A stretch of DNA of 7,616 bases from JAKITW01 sp041598875. GTDB lineage: Bacteria; Desulfobacterota; Desulfobulbia; Desulfobulbales; BM004. Below, one piece after another: positions 1-6,066 of the stretch. Every line of letters starts with the position of its first letter. Within the stretch, counting starts at the first letter, position 1. The notes beneath the pieces are model-generated. The model was not told the origin of the DNA, searched no databases, and saw nothing but the letters and a program-made list of their open reading frames with translations. Location: NCBI GenBank assembly GCA_041598875.1, contig JBFHXP010000125.1, positions 1 through 7,616 on the forward strand. Direction: 5' to 3'. The translations under genes and the position numbers were made by a program.

Positions 1-78
1 AAAATTTCGGTCATCCAGGAACCAAGAGACCCTTTCAATTCAAGGCCGATTCCGCCTGCCGGCACCCGTTCCATCCGA

Positions 79-648
79 TCACTCCGCCAGAAGGGTCGAG
101 AGTTTATCGAGGAGAAGATCCACAGAATCCATGGTAGGGAGAGAAATCAGTTCCTCCGGAGTCAGTTCATCCGGTGGCTCAAACACCTTTTTCTGCTGCA
201 GATAAATCTCCCAGCGTCCGTCGGAGATAGCCTCGGGGTCACGTGCCCGCTCTTCCATCCGCCGCTTCAATTCCGGTTCCGGACAAGAACATAAGATAAA
301 CCGTGCGCAAGCTCCATGTTTTTTTGCCAGCCCGCGGATATATTCTCGATCGGCCCGCTGCCGGTACGATGCATCAAGCACCACGGAATCGCCCTGCTGC
401 AAGGCCTTTTCCGCCATTTCGCCAAGGGCGGCATAGGTTTTTTCAGTAAAAGAGACGGTATAGATCCCCTGCCTGAAAGGGTGTCTGCCAGAGCTTCCGT
501 TTTCCCCTGCAAGATCCTTTCGTATCCGGTCTGAGTTGAAGTGGGGGATTCCAAGGCGCGCGGCCCAGGCGTGGGCAAGGGTGCTCTTGCCGCTTGCAAT
601 CAGGCCGAAGAACACGAATATCCTTGGTCTACTCTGCTTTTTCCGCAT
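79..648 (-). CDS. P-loop kinase (AAA_33/COG0645-like), probable second half of a split bifunctional protein
   Basis: A 189-residue protein with a Walker A motif GLIASGKST (residues 15-23) right after a hydrophobic strand (RIFVFFG), a Walker B-like VVLDAS (89-94) and an SDRIRK segment (39-44) after the first helix. These are typical of small P-loop kinases related to zeta-toxin/gluconokinase folds. The natural substrate of this family is not known. I chose the ATG at 648 because it directly precedes the conserved domain; a longer in-frame version from 726 would add an unconserved N-terminus lying wholly over the upstream gene. There is no ribosome binding site before 648, and the start overlaps the end of the upstream phosphotransferase-like gene by 20 nt, so translation must be coupled, or the two genes are one gene interrupted by a frame change. 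In many bacteria this domain is fused to the C-terminus of a COG2187 protein. No terminator is visible downstream in positions 1-78. Confidence 0.8.
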   Translation of the reverse strand: MRKKQSRPRIFVFFGLIASGKSTLAHAWAARLGIPHFNSDRIRKDLAGENGSSGRHPFRQGIYTVSFTEKTYAALGEMAEKALQQGDSVVLDASYRQRADREYIRGLAKKHGACARFILCSCPEPELKRRMEERARDPEAISDGRWEIYLQQKKVFEPPDELTPEELISLPTMDSVDLLLDKLSTLLAE

Positions 649-1651
649 AGCGCTGCGCCAGAACAAAATACCGTGCCGCCTGCTCCAGGGCAAGGGCCCT
701 GGATTCCGCATCAACTTCCGGCTCATGGGCGGTCAGGAGCCCGATCTTGCCCCGTACCGCAGCCCGGTAACATTTATAAAAATCAAGCACCTCGAGCAAC
801 TCCGGATCACTGGAAACCTCTACAAACCGGGAAATAAAGTATCCGGAAAAATTCTCCATCCCAAAAAAATCAAGATCCATGGCCAGAAAGGCCACGTCTG
901 CAGCCACATCGCAATACCGGAACCGGTGGTTGAACTCGATGCAGTCATAGATATAGACCTCATCCGCCAGGCAGATATTGGCAGAGTGGAGATCGCCGTG
1001 GCAGTCCCGTACCCTGCCGTCCCTGATCCGACGGGAAAAGATATTTTCCCGGGCCAGAACACTGTCAACATAGCGGTTAATTCGAAGGTACTCCCCCTGA
1101 CTCAGGGCGGAGCAACCGACAAACCGCTGGCACTGCGCCAGGTTCTCCCTGACATTTCTGCCCACCGCGGCAACCGAACCGAACCGGTCGATTGCACCGC
1201 CGGTGGCGGCATTTTCATAAAATGGCGCTAGAACACGAATAATCGAGTCAAGCATCCCCCGGGTCAACTCCCCATTTCTGACAAGGACTCCCATCATCCG
1301 TTCCGCCGGCATGCGGACCATTTTCACGCCATACTCTTCGGCCCGGCCGGGGCCTTCAAGGGCGAGGGCCCCGGATGCGAGCCGGTTGACACTGACCCGC
1401 CCCAGGTAGATCGAGGGGCAGAGCCGCCGATTAAGAAGAATTTCCTGCTCACAGAAATATTTCCGCTTTTCCAGGGTGGTGAAATCAAGAAACCCGAAAT
1501 CCATTGGTTTCTTGAATTTATAGACAAAATCCCCGGCCAGAAATACATAGGAGATATGCGTCTGAACCAGCACGACCTCCCCGACCGGATGGGGATAGGA
1601 TGCGGGCAGGAGAAGATAACGGACATAGTCGGGCAGTGAATCGTCTTTCAT
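629..1651 (-). CDS. Aminoglycoside phosphotransferase-like kinase (COG2187 type)
   Basis: A 340-residue protein with the phosphotransferase Brenner motif CHGDLHSANI (217-226; D220 and N225 would be the catalytic base and metal ligand) and a downstream YDCIEFN (235-241; D236 the DFG-like metal ligand). The N-terminal part (SYPHPVGEV...THISYVFLAGDFVYKFKKP, then DFGFLDF) matches the opening of the COG2187 family; lysines at 45-48 would contact ATP. The family is called aminoglycoside phosphotransferase-like, but resistance should not be inferred; the substrate is unknown. I chose the ATG at 1651 because a clean AAGGAG lies 8 nt upstream and the family normally begins at this point. An in-frame start at 1765 would run through the region carrying the divergent acsV promoter. 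The gene ends with TAG at 629-631, immediately after an A5 run, and overlaps the P-loop kinase gene that follows in the +1 frame. Confidence 0.88.
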   Translation of the reverse strand: MKDDSLPDYVRYLLLPASYPHPVGEVVLVQTHISYVFLAGDFVYKFKKPMDFGFLDFTTLEKRKYFCEQEILLNRRLCPSIYLGRVSVNRLASGALALEGPGRAEEYGVKMVRMPAERMMGVLVRNGELTRGMLDSIIRVLAPFYENAATGGAIDRFGSVAAVGRNVRENLAQCQRFVGCSALSQGEYLRINRYVDSVLARENIFSRRIRDGRVRDCHGDLHSANICLADEVYIYDCIEFNHRFRYCDVAADVAFLAMDLDFFGMENFSGYFISRFVEVSSDPELLEVLDFYKCYRAAVRGKIGLLTAHEPEVDAESRALALEQAARYFVLAQRYAEKAE

Positions 1652-1659
1652 ACAGTGAA

Positions 1660-1665
1660 CTCCTT
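1660..1665 (-). promoter_or_regulatory. Ribosome binding site deciding the start of the phosphotransferase-like gene
   Basis: AAGGAG on the minus strand, 8 nt before the ATG at 1651. It favours this start over the in-frame ATGs at 1738 and 1765, whose added residues do not look like part of the family. Confidence 0.8.
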
Positions 1666-1758
1666 GAAATACCGCGCCCAGCTCCTCGAGCAATCGCCCC
1701 AACGTACCAGAACAAAGCCAATCCGTAAACTCCCCCATCGCCGGGCGTTGCGGTATTC

Positions 1759-1788
1759 TTGACAAGCAAAAACCAATCCTGCTATTCT
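1759..1788 (+). promoter_or_regulatory. Sigma70-type promoter for the acsV-like gene
   Basis: A consensus -35 TTGACA (1759-1764), an 18-bp spacer and a -10 TATTCT (1783-1788) preceded by TG at the extended -10 position (1780-1781). Transcription would begin near 1795, giving a leader of about 117 nt. That leader contains a 6-bp perfect hairpin, CTCTGC/GCAGAG (1876-1881 with 1885-1890), about 20 nt before the start codon. Assignment is by motif only. Confidence 0.6.
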
Positions 1789-1911
1789 ACCAGATTGACT
1801 CAAGCCAAGATCCGGCGCAGCAGAAAACCCGCCGGCCGATAAAAACAAAATACTCTCCGCCGGAAATGGCGTCACCTCTGCACCGCAGAGAGATAACCCT
1901 GGAATTGCCCT

Positions 1912-3867
1912 ATGAAAAAAACCGTCCACTTTCTGCCGGATAAAACCACGATTAGCGTGAATGAAGGCGACAACCTATTAAATATCGCAGCGGCAGCAGG
2001 GATCTATATCAACGCATTCTGCGGCGGAGACGGGGTCTGCGGCAAGTGCAAGATCATAATCGAACAGGGTGAAATCGCCACCGACAAGGCGGTGCATCTC
2101 AAAAAAGAGGACCGGGACCAGGGGTACCAGCTTGCCTGCAAATCCCGGGTTATCTCCGATCTGACCGTCCGGGTTCCCGATGTTTCCGGCGGGGAGGGCC
2201 GCACCTCTTCGCGCAAGCCAAAGACCACCCGCGCCATTTCCCCGCGTTCACTCACCCCGCTCATCGGCTCCTGGGACGTTGACCCGCCGGTGGAAAAAAG
2301 GTGCCTCCAGCTTCCGCAACCGACCCTTGAGGACAATATCCCCGACCTGCAAAGGCTGATCAGGACCATCCGCAAGGGGTGCCATGACTGCAAGGAACCC
2401 TCCTACGACCACCCCCAGCTGCTCATCGAACTCCCCTATACCGTCCGGGAAAAAAACTGGCAGGTGACCGCTCTCCTCCTGCGCGGCAAGCTGGCCGAAG
2501 AGCCTGACCGGATAATTGCGGTTGAGTCCGGCGACACCACCAAGGCCCTTTACGGGCTGGCTGTTGATATCGGCACAACAACGGTCTGCGGGGCCCTGCT
2601 TGATCTCAACTCCGGCAAAATCATTGCCGAGGCATCGAGTTACAACGAGCAGATCCGCTACGGCGAAGACGTTATCTCGCGCATCGTTTATTCACAGCGC
2701 CCCGGCGGATTAAAGGCCCTGCAGGAGCGGGTGGTTCATACCCTGAACAGCGTTATTGAGACGGTATGCAAGAAGGTGATCATCAGCCCCAGTGATATCA
2801 GCTACATCATGGCGGCGGGCAACACCATCATGTCCCACCTGCTTTTAGGTCTTGACCCCAAGTTCATCCGCGAATCACCCTACACCCCCACCTGCAGCCA
2901 GTTTCCCCTGACCCGGGCCGCGGCCCTGGGAATCGCCGCCCATCCATCGGTACGCCTCTTTCTCTACCCCTCGGTGGCAAGTTATGTGGGCGGCGACATC
3001 ACCGCCGGGGTCCATGCCTGCCAGATGCACAAAAGCCCGGAACTGACCCTGTTCATCGACATCGGCACCAACGGGGAAATAGTGGTCGGCAATCAGGACT
3101 GGATGGTCTGCGCCGCCTGTTCCGCCGGGCCCGCCTTTGAAGGAGGCGGCATCAAGCACGGCATGCGCGCCAGCAGCGGCGCCATTGAAAACTTCCATAT
3201 TCACCCCGAGACCCTGGAGCCGATGATTATCACCATCGACCATGCCAAACCCCGGGGCATCTGCGGGTCGGGCCTGATATCCATTGTTGCCGAGCTTCTG
3301 GAGGCAGGGGTCATAGACCAGCGCGGCAAATTCAAGAGAACCCTCAATCACCCCCGGATCCGGGAAGGAAACGACAGCCACGAATACGTTCTCGCCTGGG
3401 CCAAGGACGCCATCGGTGACGATATCGTCATCACCGAAATCGACCTGGACAACCTGATGCGGGCCAAGGGCGCGATGTTTGCCGGCTACATGACCCTGCT
3501 CGAATCGGTGGGAATGACATTTTCCGATCTCGACCGGGTTATCCTTGCCGGCAATTTCGGCAACTTTATCGATCTGGAACGGGCAATTTCCATCGGCCTG
3601 CTGCCCGACATCCCCAGGGAAAAATTCTACTATCTCGGCAATGCCTCACTGCTCGGGGCCCAGATCAGCCTTACCGACCACAAGCGTTTCCGGGAAAGAA
3701 CCACGGTCAGCAGGCTGATGACCAACATGGAACTCTCGGAAAACCCCGAATTCATGAACCACTACATGGCCTCCCTTTTCCTGCCCCACACCAATATGAC
3801 CCTGTTTCCCACGGTACGGGAAAAACTCCAGGGCCTGAGGCCCATAACAGAGGATGTTCCTGGTTGA
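1912..3867 (+). CDS. acsV: Reductive activator of corrinoid protein, [2Fe-2S]/ASKHA domain protein (AcsV/RACo-like)
   Basis: A 651-residue protein. The N-terminus is a plant-type [2Fe-2S] ferredoxin domain with ligands C37, C43, C46 and C76 (CGGDGVCGKC, then LACKSRV). A linker and middle domain (about 90-210) follow, including a CHDC pair (C157, C160). The C-terminal ASKHA ATPase fold begins with VDIGTTT (218-224), repeats the phosphate motif as FIDIGTNGEI (381-390), and carries CSAGPAFEGGGI (403-414) and the adenosine motif ILAGNFGNFID (544-554). Proteins with this layout use ATP to drive reduction of inactive Co(II) corrinoid to Co(I) and so rescue corrinoid iron-sulfur proteins or methyltransferase corrinoids. 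With a methyl-H4folate methyltransferase gene next, the likely client is the Wood-Ljungdahl corrinoid iron-sulfur protein, hence AcsV rather than an O-demethylase activator; this is inference from context. The ATG at 1912 gives the standard N-terminus, although its ribosome binding site (GGAA, 1901-1904) is weak. The length is typical of the family. Confidence 0.9.
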   Translation: MKKTVHFLPDKTTISVNEGDNLLNIAAAAGIYINAFCGGDGVCGKCKIIIEQGEIATDKAVHLKKEDRDQGYQLACKSRVISDLTVRVPDVSGGEGRTSSRKPKTTRAISPRSLTPLIGSWDVDPPVEKRCLQLPQPTLEDNIPDLQRLIRTIRKGCHDCKEPSYDHPQLLIELPYTVREKNWQVTALLLRGKLAEEPDRIIAVESGDTTKALYGLAVDIGTTTVCGALLDLNSGKIIAEASSYNEQIRYGEDVISRIVYSQRPGGLKALQERVVHTLNSVIETVCKKVIISPSDISYIMAAGNTIMSHLLLGLDPKFIRESPYTPTCSQFPLTRAAALGIAAHPSVRLFLYPSVASYVGGDITAGVHACQMHKSPELTLFIDIGTNGEIVVGNQDWMVCAACSAGPAFEGGGIKHGMRASSGAIENFHIHPETLEPMIITIDHAKPRGICGSGLISIVAELLEAGVIDQRGKFKRTLNHPRIREGNDSHEYVLAWAKDAIGDDIVITEIDLDNLMRAKGAMFAGYMTLLESVGMTFSDLDRVILAGNFGNFIDLERAISIGLLPDIPREKFYYLGNASLLGAQISLTDHKRFRERTTVSRLMTNMELSENPEFMNHYMASLFLPHTNMTLFPTVREKLQGLRPITEDVPG

Positions 3868-3892
3868 CAGTAAGGGTTTTCCACGCTATTTT
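3864..3892 (+). promoter_or_regulatory. Sigma70-type promoter overlapping the acsV stop codon, for acsE
   Basis: TTGACA (3864-3869), a 17-bp spacer and TATTTT (3887-3892). The TGA stop of the acsV-like gene (3865-3867) is inside the -35 hexamer. A 6-bp inverted repeat TTCCAC/GTGGAA (3879-3884 with 3893-3898) straddles the -10 box and could be an operator or a weak hairpin. The predicted start near 3899 would leave a leader of about 198 nt before acsE. Confidence 0.55.
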
Positions 3893-3898
3893 GTGGAA

Positions 3899-4096
3899 TT
3901 AAATTCTTGTTCCGATCCCGATGACTGAAGAAGGGAACACTCCTGCCGGATCGGCATGATCGCCCTCTTGCCACGGCTGGCAGTGGGAATTCCATGGATG
4001 AAAAGATACGTTATTTTTTGTAACAGAATATATCGTTTCACTTGATTGAGAAAAAAAGGCGGTGTGAAGCCGTCAGAACCATGAAAGGAGAGGAGA
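3899..4096 (+). promoter_or_regulatory. Long, structured leader upstream of acsE
   Basis: This stretch has no convincing gene. It holds a 7-bp inverted repeat CCGATCC/GGATCGG (3912-3918 with 3948-3954) enclosing 29 nt, then a compact hairpin TGCCA-CGGC-TGGCA around 3969-3982, then an AT-rich stretch (about 4010-4060) and a strong ribosome binding site. I do not recognise a known riboswitch. It could be an untranslated regulatory leader or simply a spacer. Confidence 0.35.
4084..4095 (+). promoter_or_regulatory. Double ribosome binding site of acsE
   Basis: AAAGGAG followed directly by AGGAG, ending 1 to 6 nt before the ATG at 4097. The upstream copy has the better spacing. It implies high translation initiation. 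Confidence 0.75.
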
Positions 4097-4993
4097 ATGG
4101 CAAATACGATACTTGGAATTGCGGAAAGCATCAATATAATGGGAAAAAGAAGCGGGGCGGCGATGAAGGAAAGAAATCCCGGCCCGATTCAGGAGATGGC
4201 CAAAGAGGAAACCGCGGCCGGCGCAGCCTACCTTGATCTTAATATCGGTCCGGCGCGTAAAGACGGCACCGAACTGATGCCCTGGGTGGTGAAAACAGTG
4301 GAGGCCGCCTCCAACCTGCCGCTGGTTCTCGACACAACCAATATTGACGCCATGGCCGCCGGGTTCAAGGCTGTCACCAACAAGAGTGAAGCCGTACTCA
4401 ATTCAATCATGGCCGTGCCGGCGCGATGGGAAGCCCTGATCCCGGTGGCGGCAGAGGCCAACTGCAAAGTGGTCGCCCTTCTCTGGGGCCCCGAAGGCCT
4501 GCCGAGGGACGTAAACGAAAGGGCCGCCCTGTCCGTTGACTTGATGATGGCCCTGGCGGAGGCCGGAATCCCCAACGAGAAGATGCTCTTTGATCCCATT
4601 GCCTCGCCCATCACCCTGGGGGCGGACCAGACCCTGGCCGGACTTGAATTTTTGAGCATGCTCCAGGATATCGCCCCCGGAGCAGGTTCAACCATCGGCC
4701 TTTCCAACGTCTCAAACGGCGTGGCCGAGCATCTCCGCAAATACCTTGACCGCACCTACCTGATCATGCTGATGAAGCATGGGCTCACCACCGCCATTGT
4801 TAATTCCTACGATGCCGAGCTGATGGCCATCTGCAATGGCCAGCGCCAGGACATGGTGGATCTGGTTCACGGGATGATGGACGGCAATTACCCTGATCCG
4901 GCGACCCTGCAGGGAGCCGCGCTGGAGCACTACAAGACCTATAAGGTGCTTTCCGGCCAGACCATATTTTCCGAGTCATGGCTTGAGCTGTAA
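4097..4993 (+). CDS. acsE: Methyltetrahydrofolate:corrinoid/iron-sulfur protein methyltransferase (AcsE-like)
   Basis: A 298-residue pterin-binding TIM barrel protein of the dihydropteroate synthase-like family. It would move the methyl group of 5-methyl-H4folate to the Co(I) corrinoid iron-sulfur protein in the Wood-Ljungdahl pathway. Matching the known Moorella enzyme from memory, LDLNIGP (46-52), LDTTN (D79), LNS (N102), FDP (D166) and GLSNVSNG (N204) correspond to its strand-end pterin and N5-contact residues (D75, N96, D160, N199). The C-terminal KVLSGQTIFSESW (283-295) resembles the end of that enzyme. It is about 36 residues longer than the 262-residue Moorella protein, mostly through a segment near 246-280. 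It follows the acsV-like gene by 229 nt with its own promoter and ends in an intrinsic terminator, so it is probably monocistronic or the last gene of a readthrough unit. A methyltransferase for another corrinoid protein is a less likely alternative. Confidence 0.88.
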   Translation: MANTILGIAESINIMGKRSGAAMKERNPGPIQEMAKEETAAGAAYLDLNIGPARKDGTELMPWVVKTVEAASNLPLVLDTTNIDAMAAGFKAVTNKSEAVLNSIMAVPARWEALIPVAAEANCKVVALLWGPEGLPRDVNERAALSVDLMMALAEAGIPNEKMLFDPIASPITLGADQTLAGLEFLSMLQDIAPGAGSTIGLSNVSNGVAEHLRKYLDRTYLIMLMKHGLTTAIVNSYDAELMAICNGQRQDMVDLVHGMMDGNYPDPATLQGAALEHYKTYKVLSGQTIFSESWLEL

Positions 4994-5056
4994 CCTGGAA
5001 AATACCGACGCGGACAACGGCCCCGGTTGCCTGCAACCCGGGTGAGAGCAGAACTG

Positions 5057-5086
5057 AAAAAAGGGGCGGAAAAGCCCCTTTTTTTT
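5057..5086 (+). terminator. Rho-independent terminator after acsE
   Basis: GGGGC (5063-5067), loop GGAAAA, GCCCC (5074-5078), followed by eight T and preceded by six A that extend the pairing. It sits 64 nt after the acsE stop. The A tract would also let it work on the minus strand, but no minus-strand gene is there. Confidence 0.9.
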
Positions 5087-5102
5087 ATATTTCCCCCAAT
5101 CC

Positions 5103-5107
5103 GGGAG
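5103..5107 (+). promoter_or_regulatory. Ribosome binding site supporting the GTG start at 5117
   Basis: GGGAG, 9 nt before GTG. Together with the terminator at 5057-5086 it argues against the longer TTG-initiated frame. Confidence 0.55.
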
Positions 5108-5116
5108 TGTTCACCT

Positions 5117-5704
5117 GTGGCCCAAGTGAGTGATATTCCCAGCCACCACCTTATCTACGGACTTGCCGAGGATTTCATCACCGGCGAGCAGGTGGTGGAC
5201 ACGGACGATGAAAGGGAGCGCCAGAAACTGGCCCGCCTTCTGGTACGGGAAAAAAACTTTACCCGGGCGGAGATCGAGCCGCGGCTCAGGATCGAGACCC
5301 TTTTTGCCGGCCAGTTTGTGACATCAACCGTTGATTTTACAGTATCCATCAACAACCGGCGTCTCTTTATCATCCGCTATGCGCCCGGCTCCCTCGTAAC
5401 CAGGGAGCGACCGGCCATAGCCGCGGCCCGGGTCCTAGACCGGGAGTACCAGATCCCCCTGGCAGTGGTCACCAACGGCCGCGATGCCGAGCTTATTGAT
5501 ACTGCGAGCGGCAAGGTGATTGCCTCGGGACTTGCAGCGATTCCAGAGAGAAACGAGGCGGCCCGCCTCATCCCCTCCCTGCGTTTCGAACCGCTGACCG
5601 ACCCCTGCCGCCGGGAGCGGGAGATGAGGATACTGAACGCCTATGACGTTGAAATATGCTGTGCCGGCGGACCGTGCGCCCTGCCGTCGGCACCGGAAGG
5701 ATAA
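5117..5704 (+). CDS. HsdR N-terminal domain-like protein (HSDR_N_2), probably without nuclease activity
   Basis: A 195-residue protein resembling the N-terminal PD-(D/E)xK domain of type I restriction R subunits, standing alone with no helicase domain, HsdM or HsdS nearby. Visible motifs are HHLIYGLAEDFITGE (10-24), DERERQKLARLL (31-42), VDFTV (72-76) and VVTNGRDAELID (117-128). The place where active relatives carry ExK (as in VVECKAP) reads FIIRYAP (84-90), so the catalytic Glu and Lys seem replaced by I86 and Y88. The C-terminus has a CC-x4-C cluster (C181, C182, C187). I chose the GTG at 5117 because GGGAG lies 9 nt upstream and the family begins near this VSDIPSHH segment; a TTG further upstream at 5027 would place the acsE terminator inside the gene. 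Its function is unknown; a nucleic acid-binding or housekeeping role is more likely than restriction. The TAA stop lies within the inverted repeat of the following element. Confidence 0.8.
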   Translation: MAQVSDIPSHHLIYGLAEDFITGEQVVDTDDERERQKLARLLVREKNFTRAEIEPRLRIETLFAGQFVTSTVDFTVSINNRRLFIIRYAPGSLVTRERPAIAAARVLDREYQIPLAVVTNGRDAELIDTASGKVIASGLAAIPERNEAARLIPSLRFEPLTDPCRREREMRILNAYDVEICCAGGPCALPSAPEG

Positions 5705-5759
5705 TTAGTTTTCATCCGGAAACGCCACTTTTAAAAAATCTCGGTGTCGATCCGCAGAA

Positions 5760-5796
5760 GTATGTGCTCGACGTACTCCAGTACGCCTGCGCATAC
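5760..5796. repeat. Central hairpin of the inverted-repeat element
   Basis: Outer arms GTATGTGC (5760-5767) and GCGCATAC (5789-5796) pair at 7 of 8 positions plus a G-T wobble. Inner arms CGTACT and AGTACG (5772-5777, 5780-5785) pair perfectly around CC. An asymmetric internal loop separates the two stems. The hairpin sits close to the middle of the 198-bp element. Confidence 0.6.
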
Positions 5797-5863
5797 TTTC
5801 TTGATCTCCTTGATCTTTTTCAAAATTGTCTGTTTCTGGATTGAAAACAACCACGTGTAGCCC

Positions 5864-5886
5864 TCCGGAACAAAAGACTTTCCGGA
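5864..5886. repeat. Right-end hairpin of the element
   Basis: TCCGGAA (5864-5870) and TTCCGGA (5880-5886) form a 7-bp perfect stem with a 9-nt loop. The right arm is part of the terminal repeat, so it could fold locally or pair with the left end. Confidence 0.5.
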
Positions 5887-5904
5887 CGGACACTAATTAA
5901 GTGC

Positions 5905-5965
<61 letters not shown>

Positions 5966-5989
5966 TTAGCAAACTGCAAGGAGACTCCG

Positions 5990-6061
5990 ATGTCCAGAAG
6001 AACAACCTATCATGCCCCATCTTTTCTTGTTGTTATCAGGAAAGAATATTACAAGGAGTGA
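5990..6061 (+). CDS. Candidate 23-residue Tyr-containing leader peptide of the DAHP synthase gene
   Basis: ATG at 5990 with a perfect AAGGAG (5978-5983) 6 nt upstream; the frame runs 23 codons to TGA at 6059. The peptide begins MSRRTTYHAP and ends RKEYYKE, with Tyr at 7, 20 and 21 and Phe at 12, a high share for an end product of the pathway that the next gene starts. The tandem Tyr codons (TAT TAC, 6047-6052) sit directly before AAG GAG, which is both the last two sense codons and the ribosome binding site of the DAHP synthase gene, whose ATG is 5 nt after the TGA. No intrinsic terminator is visible in the leader, so any control would be by translational coupling or stalling rather than classical transcription attenuation. 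It could also be a chance frame. Confidence 0.45.
   Translation: MSRRTTYHAPSFLVVIRKEYYKE
6053..6058 (+). promoter_or_regulatory. Ribosome binding site deciding the DAHP synthase start
   Basis: AAGGAG, 8 nt before the ATG at 6067. It rules out a GTG start at 6058, which would overlap the site itself. It is embedded in the last codons of the short upstream frame. Confidence 0.85.
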
Positions 6062-6066
6062 CACCC

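Larger units (their letters stand above)
5702..5899. mobile_element. 198-bp MITE-like element with 21-bp terminal inverted repeats
   Basis: The ends 5702-5722 and 5879-5899 are inverted copies matching at 18 of 21 positions: both start TAATTAG (read inward) and end TCCGGAAA, with three differences in the 6 bases between. Both outer ends carry TA, as expected for a TA target duplication of the IS630/Tc1 kind, though that family assignment is a guess. Deleting the element plus one TA restores GGA-TAA-GTG, so the neighbouring gene keeps the same stop codon. The centre contains a long imperfect hairpin (5760-5796) and the right end a second hairpin (5864-5886). No full transposase is present. It could also be a structured intergenic repeat or RNA rather than a transposable element. 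Confidence 0.55.

Noticed and set aside
1..14. ATG on the minus strand at 14 (MTEI...) as the start of a further gene
   Set aside because: Only four full codons are visible, without a well-spaced ribosome binding site.
649..726. Longer N-terminus of the P-loop kinase starting at 726
   Set aside because: The extra 26 residues lie wholly over the upstream gene in another frame and do not resemble kinase sequence.
1652..1765. Longer N-terminus of the phosphotransferase-like protein (starts at 1738 or 1765)
   Set aside because: The added residues are not family-like, and the region overlaps the divergent acsV promoter; the start at 1651 has AAGGAG at ideal spacing.
3994..4023. Nine-codon frame (MDEKIRYFL) in the acsE leader
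   Set aside because: Very short, only a weak GGGA upstream, and no relation between its residues and the function of acsE.
4042..4236. Plus-strand frame overlapping the start of acsE
   Set aside because: It is out of frame with the clear methyltransferase gene and has low-complexity Lys/Arg/Gly composition typical of a shadow frame.
5027..5116. TTG-initiated N-terminal extension of the HsdR_N-like gene
   Set aside because: It would place the acsE terminator hairpin and T tract inside the coding region; the GTG at 5117 has a ribosome binding site and fits the family start.
5656..5844. Plus-strand ATG frame across the end of the HsdR_N-like gene and the element
   Set aside because: It begins inside a real gene in another frame, has no ribosome binding site and runs into the inverted-repeat element.
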